Source of the DNA: Luteibacter aegosomatissinici
Lineage (GTDB): Bacteria; Pseudomonadota; Gammaproteobacteria; Xanthomonadales; Rhodanobacteraceae
DNA: 64,000 nt
Reading direction: 5' to 3'
Assembly: GCF_023078495.1 (NCBI RefSeq)
Contig: NZ_CP095742.1
Location: 1,364,001-1,428,000 of the forward strand
Shown: piece after piece, positions 1 to 8,289 of the stretch
Position numbering within the stretch: position 1 is the stretch's first letter
Layout: the number at the start of each line of letters is the position of its first letter
The notes under the pieces: generated by a model
Seen by the model: only the letters and a program-made list of their open reading frames with translations
Told to the model about the DNA's origin: nothing
Databases searched by the model: none
Translations under genes and position numbers: made by a program

Positions 1-1001
1 CAGCCCACATCGGCCAGGCACAGGTAAGGCGGAACTCGCGGGTTGTGGCCGTAATCCAGGCGTGCCGGCAGGTCTTCCTTGCGGTAGCAATGCATGTGTT
101 CGTGCGGGGCGAGCAGGCGGGCCACGGCGGCCGTTGCATCGTGGCCCTCGCGCGGGGCGAACGTCGCCATCACGCCGTACGACACGGTATCGAGCGCACC
201 CAGGTCGGTCGCTTCATCGGAGAAGACGATATTGCCCTTGGGCACGTCGGCCATGCCGTGGTCGGACACCACCACGATGTTCATGCGGTCGTACAGGCCA
301 CGTTGGCGCAGCTGCGCCACCAGGTAGGCCATGGCGTCATCCACCTCGCGCAACGCGGCATCGACTTCCGGCGAATCCGGGCCGTGCTCGTGGCCGGCAT
401 GGTCCACCGCATCGAAGTAGAGGGTTTCGAACGCGGGCTTCGGGCCGGGCGCATCGATCCACGCAAGCAGCTGGTCCACGCGCGCCTTCGAGGTGAGCGA
501 ATCGTCGAACGGGATCCAGTGATCCGGGCGCACGCCGTGGATCTCGGCCTCGGTGCCGGGCCAGAACATCGTCGCGGTGTGCAGGCCCTGCTTCTGCGCG
601 GTGACCCAGATCGGCTCGGCTTCGGCCCACCAACGGCCATCGCTGGTCGCGGCACGGTTGCCCAGGCTGAACTTGCCCAGCGCGGGGTCGCGCATGGTGT
701 TGTTCACGATGCCGTTGCGGTCCGGCACGCGACCGGTCACCAGCGTGTAGTGGTTGGGGAATGTGAGCGAGGGGAAGGACGGCAGCATGTAAGGCGCGTG
801 TGCGCCGTCATCGGCCATGGCCTGCAGGGTAGGGGTCAGGTGGCGGTCCAGGTAATCGGCGCGGAAAGCGTCGATCGATACCAGCAGGACAGGGTGGGCA
901 GGGGCCGTGGCCGGGCTCGCGGGGCGCGTGGCGCACCCGGCCAGGGCCACCAGCATCAGCGCCGTGAAGAGGCGCGGCAGGCGGGAAAACATGGCATTCA
1001 T
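1..1001 (-). CDS. Nucleotide pyrophosphatase/phosphodiesterase-family lipoprotein (partial, 3' end off window)
   Basis: Likely an exported phosphodiesterase of the ENPP group in the alkaline phosphatase superfamily, hydrolysing phosphodiester or pyrophosphate bonds. The frame is open to base 1, so only about 333 N-terminal residues are seen. The N terminus is a lipoprotein signal with lipobox LAGC (Cys 23 from the first ATG). Metal-site signatures of the family are visible: SIDAFRADY near residue 43, the Thr nucleophile in SLTFPNHYTLVTG, DHAGHEHGPD in the middle, and VVVSDHGMADV later. Two in-frame ATGs (1001 and 992) are possible starts; the second gives a tighter signal peptide. The family call is firm, the substrate is unknown. 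Confidence 0.85.
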   Translation of the reverse strand, partial: MNAMFSRLPRLFTALMLVALAGCATRPASPATAPAHPVLLVSIDAFRADYLDRHLTPTLQAMADDGAHAPYMLPSFPSLTFPNHYTLVTGRVPDRNGIVNNTMRDPALGKFSLGNRAATSDGRWWAEAEPIWVTAQKQGLHTATMFWPGTEAEIHGVRPDHWIPFDDSLTSKARVDQLLAWIDAPGPKPAFETLYFDAVDHAGHEHGPDSPEVDAALREVDDAMAYLVAQLRQRGLYDRMNIVVVSDHGMADVPKGNIVFSDEATDLGALDTVSYGVMATFAPREGHDATAAVARLLAPHEHMHCYRKEDLPARLDYGHNPRVPPYLCLADVG

Positions 1002-1057
1002 GGGGGGAGGCTTAGGCTCTGGTTCTAACGACAATCCTTCCATGATGGACGAGTCAG

Positions 1058-1453
1058 ATGACCAACGCATCACGCAAGTTCATGCTCTTCCTGCTCGCGG
1101 CGCTTCCGCTGGCCGCCTTTGCCCAGGCCGCGACGCCACCGGCGCCGGCGGCCAAACCGGCGCCGCGGCCCAAGGTCTACACCCCGGTGGCGTCACCGAG
1201 CCAGCGGTGGCAGCAGCAGGCCAACCAGCAGCAACTCATCAACCGGCAGAACCAGAACGCCGTGCAGGAGCAACTGCGCCAGAACAACCTGAACCAGCAG
1301 CGCAACAGCGCCACCGACCCGGCCCTGCGCAACCAGCTCGATAACGCCGACCAGTCACAGCAGCAGCAATACCGCGCCCGCCAGGATGCAGCGGCCCGCC
1401 GGTACCAGGACAAGCAGGCCACCCAGCCCGCGAACGCCACCACCCGCCCGTAA
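1058..1453 (+). CDS. Small secreted Gln/Asn-rich protein, function unknown
   Basis: A 131-residue protein with a clear Sec signal peptide (charged start, hydrophobic core ending AAFAQA at about residue 24). A Pro/Ala-rich linker follows, then a hydrophilic segment extremely rich in Gln and Asn (about residues 48-110) and an Ala/Thr-rich tail. No catalytic motif or known domain is recognised. The Gln-rich part could be helical or disordered. It is transcribed divergently from the phosphodiesterase gene, with 56 bp between starts, so the two probably have back-to-back promoters. The signal peptide supports a real gene. Confidence 0.7.
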   Translation: MTNASRKFMLFLLAALPLAAFAQAATPPAPAAKPAPRPKVYTPVASPSQRWQQQANQQQLINRQNQNAVQEQLRQNNLNQQRNSATDPALRNQLDNADQSQQQQYRARQDAAARRYQDKQATQPANATTRP

Positions 1454-1547
1454 CCCGCGTGTATTAACGTGCTGCGACGCAGATGGCCCCGTGGCGGCGG
1501 GCAGACCATAATCGGGAATTCGCTTCCACACCCCCACGGAGCCCCCG

Positions 1548-3221
1548 ATGTCGGCCTTCACGCGCATCGATACCACTCGCACCGTCCGCGCACCGCGCGG
1601 CGCTGAACTCACCTGCAAGAGCTGGCAGACCGAAGCGCCGTTCCGCATGCTGCAGAACAACCTTGACCCGGACGTCGCCGAAAACCCGGCCGAGCTCGTG
1701 GTCTACGGCGGCATTGGCCGCGCGGCGCGCAACTGGGAATGCTTCGACGCCATCCTGCGCAGCCTGCGTGAACTGCGCGATGACCAGACCCTGCTCGTGC
1801 AATCGGGCAAGCCGGTGGGCGTGTTCCCCTCGCACCCGGATGCACCGCGTGTGCTCATCGCCAATTCCAACCTCGTACCCGCGTGGGCGAACTGGGAGCA
1901 CTTCAACGAGCTCGACCGCAAGGGCCTGATGATGTACGGCCAGATGACCGCGGGCTCGTGGATCTACATTGGCTCGCAGGGCATCGTGCAGGGCACGTAC
2001 GAAACGTTCGTGGAAATGGGCCGCCAGCATTACAACGGCAACCTGGCTGGGCGCTGGGTGCTCACCGCAGGCCTGGGTGGCATGGGTGGCGCGCAGCCCC
2101 TGGCCGCGAGCCTGGCCGGTGCCAGCTCGCTCACCATCGAATGCCAGCAGAGCCGCATCGATTTCCGCATCAAGACCCGCTACGTCGATGAGCAGGCCAC
2201 CGATCTGGATGATGCGCTGGCGCGTATCGCCCGCTACACCGCCGAGGGCCGTGCTGTGTCGGTCGCGCTGCTTGGCAACGCGGCGGATGTGCTGCCGGAG
2301 CTCGTGCGCCGCGGCGTTCGCCCCGATGCCGTCACCGACCAGACCAGCGCGCACGATCCGGTGAACGGCTACCTGCCGTCGGGCTGGACCGTGGATGAGT
2401 GGTTCGAGCGCCGCAAGAGCGACCCCACCGGTACCTCGAAAGCGGCCAAAGCCTCGATGCGCAAGCACGTGGAGGCCATGCTCGCGTTCCACGCGCAGGG
2501 CGTGCCGACCTTCGATTACGGCAACAACATTCGCCAGATGGCCAAGGATGAAGGCCTCACCGATGCCTTCGCATTCCCGGGCTTCGTACCGGCATTCGTG
2601 CGCCCGCTGTTCTGCCGCGGTGTCGGTCCGTTCCGTTGGGTGGCGCTCTCGGGCGATCCGGAAGACATCTACAAGACCGACGCCAAGGTGAAGGAACTGA
2701 TCGCCGACGATCCGCACCTGCACCGCTGGCTGGACATGGCCCGCGAGCGCATCAGCTTCCAGGGCTTGCCGGCGCGCATCTGCTGGGTAGGCCTGGGCCT
2801 GCGCCACAAGCTGGGCCTGGCGTTCAACGAGATGGTTCGCAACGGCGAGCTCAAGGCGCCGGTCGTGATCGGCCGCGATCACCTGGATTCCGGCTCGGTG
2901 GCCAGCCCCAATCGTGAAACGGAAGCCATGCGCGATGGCAGCGATGCCGTGAGCGACTGGCCGCTGCTGAACGCCATGCTCAACGTGGCCGGTGGCGCCA
3001 CCTGGGTCAGCCTGCACCACGGCGGTGGCGTGGGCATGGGTTACAGCCAGCACAGCGGCGTGGTCATCGTGTGCGATGGCAGCGAAGAAGCCGACAAGCG
3101 CATTGCGCGCGTGCTCTGGAACGATCCCGCGACGGGCGTGATGCGCCACGCGGATGCCGGCTACGACGACGCCATCGCCTGCGCGAAAGAGCAGGGCCTC
3201 GACCTGCCGATGCAGCGCTGA
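1548..3221 (+). CDS. hutU: Urocanate hydratase
   Basis: Cytosolic NAD-dependent urocanase (EC 4.2.1.49), converting urocanate to 4-imidazolone-5-propionate in histidine degradation. At 557 residues it has the full family length. The NAD-binding [10 protein letters not shown] is near residues 175-184, [10 protein letters not shown] near 355, and the signature GLPARICW places its cysteine at residue 412, matching the active-site Cys of characterised urocanases. The other hut genes (hutH, hutI, hutG) are not adjacent, which is unusual because hutU normally lies in a hut operon. It is followed by a GTAG palindromic repeat and converges with msrA. Confidence 0.97.
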   Translation: MSAFTRIDTTRTVRAPRGAELTCKSWQTEAPFRMLQNNLDPDVAENPAELVVYGGIGRAARNWECFDAILRSLRELRDDQTLLVQSGKPVGVFPSHPDAPRVLIANSNLVPAWANWEHFNELDRKGLMMYGQMTAGSWIYIGSQGIVQGTYETFVEMGRQHYNGNLAGRWVLTAGLGGMGGAQPLAASLAGASSLTIECQQSRIDFRIKTRYVDEQATDLDDALARIARYTAEGRAVSVALLGNAADVLPELVRRGVRPDAVTDQTSAHDPVNGYLPSGWTVDEWFERRKSDPTGTSKAAKASMRKHVEAMLAFHAQGVPTFDYGNNIRQMAKDEGLTDAFAFPGFVPAFVRPLFCRGVGPFRWVALSGDPEDIYKTDAKVKELIADDPHLHRWLDMARERISFQGLPARICWVGLGLRHKLGLAFNEMVRNGELKAPVVIGRDHLDSGSVASPNRETEAMRDGSDAVSDWPLLNAMLNVAGGATWVSLHHGGGVGMGYSQHSGVVIVCDGSEEADKRIARVLWNDPATGVMRHADAGYDDAIACAKEQGLDLPMQR

Positions 3222-3240
3222 CGCAACACCACCTGCCGCG

Positions 3241-3342
3241 GTAGGAGCCCACCCTGTGGGCGACATCTTTTCGCGATGTCACCACGGGGAGAGGGCCTGC
3301 CGCTCTTCCGCGAACGGCGTCGCCCACAGGGTGGGCTCCTAC
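3241..3342. repeat. Family 1 GTAG palindromic repeat (copy R1)
   Basis: Two inverted arms, GTAGGAGCCCACCCTGTGGG at 3241 continuing with CGACATC, and its reverse complement ending at 3342. They enclose a spacer with GGCCTG and TCCGCGAA, motifs shared with the other copies. It lies between the convergent hutU and msrA genes and could form a cruciform or transcript hairpin. Confidence 0.9.
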
Positions 3343-3349
3343 ATAGGTT

Positions 3350-4024
3350 TTATCGCCCGTTGGCCCATGCGGGCGTGTACATGTCCGGGTAAATGCGCTG
3401 CAGGGCCAGCACCTTCGGTCGGTCGTTGATGGCGATGTACATCGCGTCGGGGTTCAGGCGCATGTAATCCTGGTGCTCATCCTCGGCGTTCCAGAAGCCC
3501 TTGAGCGGCACCACCTGGGTCACGATCGGTCCGTTGAAGGCCTTCGCGGCCGTCAGCTGGGCCATGTAGGCCTTCGCCAGTTTTTCCTGTTCCGGCGTGG
3601 CGTAAAAAATCGCGGAGCGGTACTGCGTGCCGCTGTCGGGGCCCTGGCGGTTCAACGTCGTGGGGTCCATGGCCACGGAGAAGAACACCTGCAGGAGCTG
3701 GCCGTAGGTCACCTGCGCGGGGTCGTACACCACGCGCACGGATTCCGCATGGCCGGTGTCGCCATCGCTGACGTCATCGTAGTTGGCATGGGCCGCATCA
3801 CCGCCAGAGTAGCCGGCGCGCACACTTTTCACGCCGCGGACATGCTGGAATACACCCTCGACGCCCCAGAAGCAGCCGCCGGCGAATACCGCGGTGGCCT
3901 CGCCGGGCGCGCGGGCCGCATCCACGGCGGGCGCGGGCAGTTTCAGGCCCTCGTCGCGGGCCGCGGCGGCCGAGCAGGCGGTGAGGGCGGCAAGCACGAG
4001 CGGTAGCAGGATCGGGCGGCGCAT
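3350..4024 (-). CDS. msrA: Peptide-methionine (S)-S-oxide reductase, lipoprotein form
   Basis: Repairs methionine-S-sulfoxide in proteins (EC 1.8.4.11). The ATG at 4024 gives a 224-residue precursor with a lipoprotein signal (LTAC, Cys 17), so the enzyme probably acts in the cell envelope. The catalytic GCFWG motif is intact (Cys 51), followed by the typical GYSGG and the C-terminal DEHQDY region. Apart from the lipobox Cys there is no second cysteine, so the usual resolving Cys is absent and reduction must come directly from an outside thiol donor. A longer reading frame to 4069 exists, but it would bury the signal peptide. Confidence 0.95.
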   Translation of the reverse strand: MRRPILLPLVLAALTACSAAAARDEGLKLPAPAVDAARAPGEATAVFAGGCFWGVEGVFQHVRGVKSVRAGYSGGDAAHANYDDVSDGDTGHAESVRVVYDPAQVTYGQLLQVFFSVAMDPTTLNRQGPDSGTQYRSAIFYATPEQEKLAKAYMAQLTAAKAFNGPIVTQVVPLKGFWNAEDEHQDYMRLNPDAMYIAINDRPKVLALQRIYPDMYTPAWANGR

Positions 4025-4164
4025 GGCGGTTCTCCGGCAGGGGACAAGCCAATAGACCGGGGGTGGCATGGTTTTATTACGCGGCTACCCCTACAGTACG
4101 CCGCCCCCTGGCCGATACATACCGAACGGCGTGGGGATTCCCAGCGAGAAGGAGGCAAGGGAAG

Positions 4165-5412
4165 GTGGCGTACGACCTGGTGGAGCGACGCGTGTTCGTG
4201 TCCGATCTGCAGATCGGCATGTTCGTCAGTCGCCTGGATTGTGAGTGGTCGGATACCCCGTTCCCTTTGCAGGGGGTGCCGATCACCTCGCGCGAGGATA
4301 TCGATAACCTCGCAAAATTCTGCAAGTACGTCTTTGTCGATACCCAGCGGCAGGTCACGCCGTCCCGGCTCATGCCGCCTTCCGTGGTCAAGCCCGCGGC
4401 GGTGGTGGCACCAACGGCCCGCGTGCCGCTGAATACGCGCCTGGTCACCCAGCACGCCTACACCGATACCGCTTCCTTCGACGACGAGATGCCCCGGGCC
4501 CGCGAGGCGTTCGAGACGGTGTCGAAATTCGCCGAACAGCTGGTCGCCGATATCCACGCCGGCAAGTCGATCGATCCGCAAGCGCTGGATGACGCCGTGA
4601 GGCCCATGGTGGCCAGCGTGCTGCGCAGCGGCGATGCCTTCTTCTGGATTGAGAGCCTGCGCCGCCACGACAGCTACACGTTCCGCCACGCCGTGGGCTG
4701 CAGCACCCTGGCCGCCTCGTTTGGCCGGCATATGGGCTTCAACGGCGATGCCATCGTGAGCCTGGCGGCGGGCGGCCTGCTGATGGATGTGGGCAAGGCC
4801 CAGCTCCCCCGCGAGATCCTGGAGCGCGAGGGCCCACTGAATGACATGGAATGGGACCTGGCCCGCCACCACGTGGAAGAGGGCGGGGCCATTCTCGATG
4901 CCTCGGGGGTAACCGACCCGGAAGTGCGCGACATGGTGCTGACCCACCACGAACGCTTTGACGGCACCGGTTACCCGGATGGCCTGGCCGGGACGGCCAT
5001 TCCCCTAGTCGGCCGCATGGCCGCCATCATCGATACCTATCACGCTATGTGTACGCCGCGCCCGTACCGGCCGGCGGTGTCCCAACACCTCGCGCTGCGC
5101 CAGCTGTACCAGGGCCGCGATCGCGAGTACCAGGGCGAGCTGGTGGAACAGTTCCAGGCCTGCCTTGGCGTCTACCCGACGGGCTCACTGGTGGAGCTGA
5201 ACACCGGCGAGGTCGCGGTGGTGATGGTCCAGAACCAGTCCCGCCGCCTGCAACCGCGCGTGGCGATCCTGACGGGCGCCGACAAGGTGGAGCTCGACGA
5301 TTTCCGCATTGTCGACCTGATGCGCCAGGCCGAGGGCGTCCACCGCGAAATCCAGCGCACGCTGCCGGCCGGCAGCTATGGCATTGATCCTTCTGAGTAC
5401 TTCCTGGCATGA
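4165..5412 (+). CDS. DUF3391/HD-GYP domain protein, probable c-di-GMP phosphodiesterase with altered HD motif
   Basis: HD-GYP proteins hydrolyse cyclic-di-GMP. The GTG at 4165 is chosen because AGAAGGAGG lies about nine bases upstream and the N terminus then starts with the DUF3391-like segment (VERRVFVSDLQIGMFV). This gives 415 residues. The GYP signature HHERFDGTGYP is intact at residues 261-271. The HD dyad reads LLMDVGK at 205-211: Met 207 stands where the metal-binding His is expected, before Asp 208. That may alter metal binding or activity. The stop overlaps the next gene by four bases (ATGA), so both c-di-GMP proteins are probably co-translated. An upstream ATG at 4063 lacks such a ribosome site. 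Confidence 0.88.
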   Translation: MAYDLVERRVFVSDLQIGMFVSRLDCEWSDTPFPLQGVPITSREDIDNLAKFCKYVFVDTQRQVTPSRLMPPSVVKPAAVVAPTARVPLNTRLVTQHAYTDTASFDDEMPRAREAFETVSKFAEQLVADIHAGKSIDPQALDDAVRPMVASVLRSGDAFFWIESLRRHDSYTFRHAVGCSTLAASFGRHMGFNGDAIVSLAAGGLLMDVGKAQLPREILEREGPLNDMEWDLARHHVEEGGAILDASGVTDPEVRDMVLTHHERFDGTGYPDGLAGTAIPLVGRMAAIIDTYHAMCTPRPYRPAVSQHLALRQLYQGRDREYQGELVEQFQACLGVYPTGSLVELNTGEVAVVMVQNQSRRLQPRVAILTGADKVELDDFRIVDLMRQAEGVHREIQRTLPAGSYGIDPSEYFLA

Positions 5413-6686
5413 GTGAGTTAGCCCATCTCCTGCCCGCCGTCCAGGCGCGCATCGATCGCGCCCGCCAGGAGCCGGGGTTATGCGCCGTGCTGGTGGTGCG
5501 CCTGCGTGGCATGCGCGAAGCGCAGCTGCGGCATGGCTATGAATTTGGCGATGAGATCATGTTGGCGGCACGCGAGCGCATCGTCGGTGTCGTGCGCCAC
5601 GTCGACCTGGTGTACCTCGCCACCGATGACAGCTTCCTTATCGTGCTGCCGACCGTGCGCAACCGCACCCACGCGCTGCTGGCGGCCACGCGTATCGTTG
5701 GCGCCATCGACGATACCCCGCTTGTCCACGGCGACCGCAACTGGCACGGGCGCGCGGTGGTGGGCGTGGCGCTGTGCCCGCCGCATGGCACCGATGCGGA
5801 GCTGCTGTTCCGCCGCGCCGAGCTGGCCCACGACGAGGCGGTGCGCATCGGCGAGCCGTTCGCCTGCTACGAGCCCGAATCCACGCCGGTGGAAATCCTG
5901 TACGGCGAGCTGCGCGACGATATCGCCGCCAACAAGCTCGACGTGATGTTCCAGCCGCTGTACGACCTGCGCCGTGGCAAGGTGGTCAGCGTGGAATCGC
6001 TGGCGCGCTGGAAGACCTCTGCCTATGGCGAAGTGCCGCCGTCGGATTTCGTGCCCTTCGCCGAGCGCAGCGACCTCATTGTTCCGCTCACCCGGTGGAG
6101 CCTCAACGCGTCGCTCCGCCATGCGGCGGCGTTGCATCGTGGTGGTCGCCCGCTCGATGTGGCGGTGAATCTTTCACCGCGCGTGTTCGCCGAGCAGGGC
6201 TTTGCCGAGCAGTTGCTCGGTGCGCTGGATATCTGGGGCGTGCCAGCCGATTCGGTGATCGTGGAGATCACCGAGACCGCGTTGCTGACCGACCTGGACA
6301 TGAGCGTGCGCGTGCTGCGCCGCCTGCGTGATCGTGGCATCCGCGTCGCCATCGATGATTTCGGCACCGGCTATGCCTCGTTCGCCTACCTGCGCCATTT
6401 CCCGGCCACGGAACTCAAGATCGATCGCACCTTCGTGGATGCGATGGTGAGCGATGCGCGTACCGAGCAGGTGGTGCGGGCCATGATCGAAGTGGCCCAC
6501 CGCCTGGGGCTCGAAGCCGTGGCTGAAGGCGTGGAGAACGAAGAGACGCTGAAGCGCCTCGAAGCGATGAATTGCGACATGGTGCAGGGCTACCACATCG
6601 GCCACCCGATGCCGGCCGAGGAGTTCGTGGCCCAGCGGTTGGCGACCGTAGGAGCCCACCCTGTGGGCGACATCTTCTCGCGATAA
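5409..6686 (+). CDS. Degenerate GGDEF plus EAL domain protein, probable c-di-GMP phosphodiesterase
   Basis: A 425-residue protein without membrane segments. Residues ~20-155 have the GGDEF fold pattern, but the signature is ATDDSF, so cyclase activity is unlikely. Residues ~165-410 form an EAL domain with most catalytic motifs: ESLARW (Glu kept), NLSP, EITET, DDFGTGYAS, KIDRTF, EGVE and QGYHIG. Hydrolysis of c-di-GMP to pGpG is therefore plausible. It follows the HD-GYP gene with a four-base overlap, making a two-phosphodiesterase operon. The last twelve codons ([12 protein letters not shown]) are read through the first arm of repeat R2, which also leads into the TAA stop; this tail is probably not part of the fold. 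Confidence 0.93.
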   Translation: MSELAHLLPAVQARIDRARQEPGLCAVLVVRLRGMREAQLRHGYEFGDEIMLAARERIVGVVRHVDLVYLATDDSFLIVLPTVRNRTHALLAATRIVGAIDDTPLVHGDRNWHGRAVVGVALCPPHGTDAELLFRRAELAHDEAVRIGEPFACYEPESTPVEILYGELRDDIAANKLDVMFQPLYDLRRGKVVSVESLARWKTSAYGEVPPSDFVPFAERSDLIVPLTRWSLNASLRHAAALHRGGRPLDVAVNLSPRVFAEQGFAEQLLGALDIWGVPADSVIVEITETALLTDLDMSVRVLRRLRDRGIRVAIDDFGTGYASFAYLRHFPATELKIDRTFVDAMVSDARTEQVVRAMIEVAHRLGLEAVAEGVENEETLKRLEAMNCDMVQGYHIGHPMPAEEFVAQRLATVGAHPVGDIFSR

Positions 6687-6743
6687 CGACGCAGGACCTG
6701 TAGCGGGCTCGCGAACGGCGTCGCCCACAGGGTGGGCTCCTAC
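6648..6743. repeat. Family 1 GTAG palindromic repeat (copy R2), overlapping two gene ends
   Basis: The left arm starts GTAGGAGCCCACC at 6648 and the right arm ends GGTGGGCTCCTAC at 6743, with CAGGACCTG and TCGCGAA inside. The left arm encodes the tail of the EAL protein. On the minus strand the TAG within GTAG of the other arm is the coaE stop codon. Confidence 0.92.
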
Positions 6744-7342
6744 AGGCTGAGCGCCAGGTAACGTGCGTGCAACGCGCCCACGCGCGCCGCCAGCTCCGCC
6801 TCATCCCCATGGTTCTCGATCACATCATCCGCGATCGCCAACCGTGCCTCGCGCGTGGCCTGCACCGCGATCATCTTCCTGGCCAGCGCTTCATCGATGC
6901 CGTCGCGGCGCATAAGCCGGGCCATGCGCACATCTTCCGGCGCATCCACCACCAGCACGCGGTTCACCCACGCATAGTGCGCGCGGTTCTCCACCAGCAG
7001 CGGAATCGAAAGCAGGCAGTACGGGCCGGTGTCGGCCTCCGCGGCCTCGCGCAGCCACGTCCGGATACGCGGGTGCAGGATGCCTTCCAACGTCGTCCGT
7101 GCCCCGGGGTCATCAAACACCCGCTGGCGCATGGCGGCGCGGTCAAGGCGGCCCTCGTTGTCCAGGGCATTGGCGCCAAACACACGGGCCACTTCCGCCA
7201 GTGCTTCCGAGCCCGGTTCCACCACCGCCCGCGCGGCCACGTCGGCATCGTAAGCGCGCACGCCGAGCGCCTCGAAGCAGCGCTCCACCGCGCTCTTGCC
7301 CGCGGCGACACCCCCGGTCAGCGCGACGACGAAGCGGCTCAT
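6740..7342 (-). CDS. coaE: Dephospho-CoA kinase
   Basis: Last step of coenzyme A synthesis: ATP-dependent phosphorylation of dephospho-CoA at the 3' hydroxyl (EC 2.7.1.24). At 200 residues it has the usual length. The P-loop GGVAAGKS sits at residues 10-17, the Asp of YDAD near 31-34, and HPRIR and LLSIPLL in the expected places. The start overlaps the pilD stop by four bases, the common pilD-coaE arrangement in gammaproteobacteria. The stop codon TAG is the second to fourth base of the GTAG repeat R2, so the repeat defines the end of this protein. Confidence 0.97.
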   Translation of the reverse strand: MSRFVVALTGGVAAGKSAVERCFEALGVRAYDADVAARAVVEPGSEALAEVARVFGANALDNEGRLDRAAMRQRVFDDPGARTTLEGILHPRIRTWLREAAEADTGPYCLLSIPLLVENRAHYAWVNRVLVVDAPEDVRMARLMRRDGIDEALARKMIAVQATREARLAIADDVIENHGDEAELAARVGALHARYLALSL

Positions 7343-8208
7343 TGCAGGCCGGTGAGGTGCATGTACGCGCCCAGGATGCGATTGCCACCCATGAGCCACA
7401 CCCAGCCCGCCGCCGCGATGTACGGGCCAAACGGAATGGGCACATCGCGCTGGTGCTTGAAGAACAGCATCATGGAACCGCCCACCAGCGCACCGATCAG
7501 CGAGGAGAGCATGATGATCGGGAGCAGGGCGATCGGCCCCATCCACGCGCCCAGCGCGGCGAGCAGTTTGAAATCGCCGTAGCCCATGCCTTCCTTGCCG
7601 GTGAGTAGGCGGAACGCCTGGTAGACGCTCCACAGGCTGAGGTAGCCGATCAACGCCGCCAGGATGGCCGACGACGGCGCCACCGGCAGCGGCTGCCAGC
7701 CCGGGAGCAGGGTAAGGCCCAGGCCGATCCAGAGCAGCGGGTAGTTGAGCTCATCCGGGAGCAGCTGCGTGCGTGCGTCGATGCCCGCCAGCGCAATCAG
7801 GAACCAGGTGAACACCAGCCCGGCGAGGGCCCCTGCCGTAGGGCCGAACCGCCACACGATGGCCGCGCTGGCGAGGCCCGAGAGCAGTTCCACCAGCGGG
7901 TACTGCTTTGAGATGGGCTCTTTGCAGTAACGGCAGCGCCCCCGTAGCAACAACCAGCCCAGCACAGGGATGTTGTCGTGGGCAGCGAGCGGGTGCTTGC
8001 ACTTGGGGCAGTGCGAACCCTGCACCACCACGCCGGGCGGCCGCGGTTCATCCACCTCGGGCAGTTCCAGCACCTCGCGGGCCTGGCGGCGCCAATCGGC
8101 CTGCATGCGCGCGGGAACGCGCAGGATCACCACATTGAGGAAGCTGCCGACGAGCAGGCCGAGGGCACCGGCGAAGGCCACCCAGAGGGCGAGGGGCAAA
8201 TCAGGCAT
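7339..8208 (-). CDS. pilD: Type IV prepilin peptidase / N-methyltransferase
   Basis: Inner-membrane aspartyl protease that cleaves type IV prepilin leaders after Gly and N-methylates the new Phe. The 289-residue sequence has a hydrophobic first segment, then the cytoplasmic zinc domain with CPKC (Cys 67 and 70) and CRYC (Cys 92 and 95). About six further membrane spans follow, with catalytic Asp residues in IDARTQLLPDE and in GYGD (the GxGD motif). Substrates include the two pilins encoded near 22 kb. It lies downstream of pilC, with a probable terminator between, and is translationally coupled to coaE. Confidence 0.96.
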   Translation of the reverse strand: MPDLPLALWVAFAGALGLLVGSFLNVVILRVPARMQADWRRQAREVLELPEVDEPRPPGVVVQGSHCPKCKHPLAAHDNIPVLGWLLLRGRCRYCKEPISKQYPLVELLSGLASAAIVWRFGPTAGALAGLVFTWFLIALAGIDARTQLLPDELNYPLLWIGLGLTLLPGWQPLPVAPSSAILAALIGYLSLWSVYQAFRLLTGKEGMGYGDFKLLAALGAWMGPIALLPIIMLSSLIGALVGGSMMLFFKHQRDVPIPFGPYIAAAGWVWLMGGNRILGAYMHLTGLQ

Positions 8209-8226
8209 GAAAAGTCCGTAATCCCA

Positions 8227-8260
8227 AGAAAAAACCCTCCGCCCGGGGGCGAAGGGTTCC
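8227..8260 (-). terminator. Rho-independent terminator between pilC and pilD
   Basis: Read on the minus strand, AACCCTTCGCCC pairs with GGGCGGAGGGTT across a very short loop and is followed by TTTTTT. It lies after the pilC stop and 18 bases before the pilD start, so pilD-coaE may depend on read-through or on a promoter inside pilC. Confidence 0.75.
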
Positions 8261-8289
8261 TATTGTGCCTTGCTTAGGCGGCGGAGCGC

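Noticed and set aside
1464-3266. A 600-codon frame antisense to hutU
   Set aside because: It mirrors a full-length, motif-complete urocanase. Long antisense frames are expected in GC-rich coding DNA, and it has no domain or ribosome site.
3241-3342. GTAG repeat pairs as a CRISPR array
   Set aside because: Arms are inverted rather than evenly spaced direct repeats, the spacers are conserved between copies, and there are no cas genes.
4063-4164. Upstream ATG extension of the HD-GYP gene
   Set aside because: The extension has no family similarity and overlaps the msrA promoter region; the GTG at 4165 has an excellent ribosome site.
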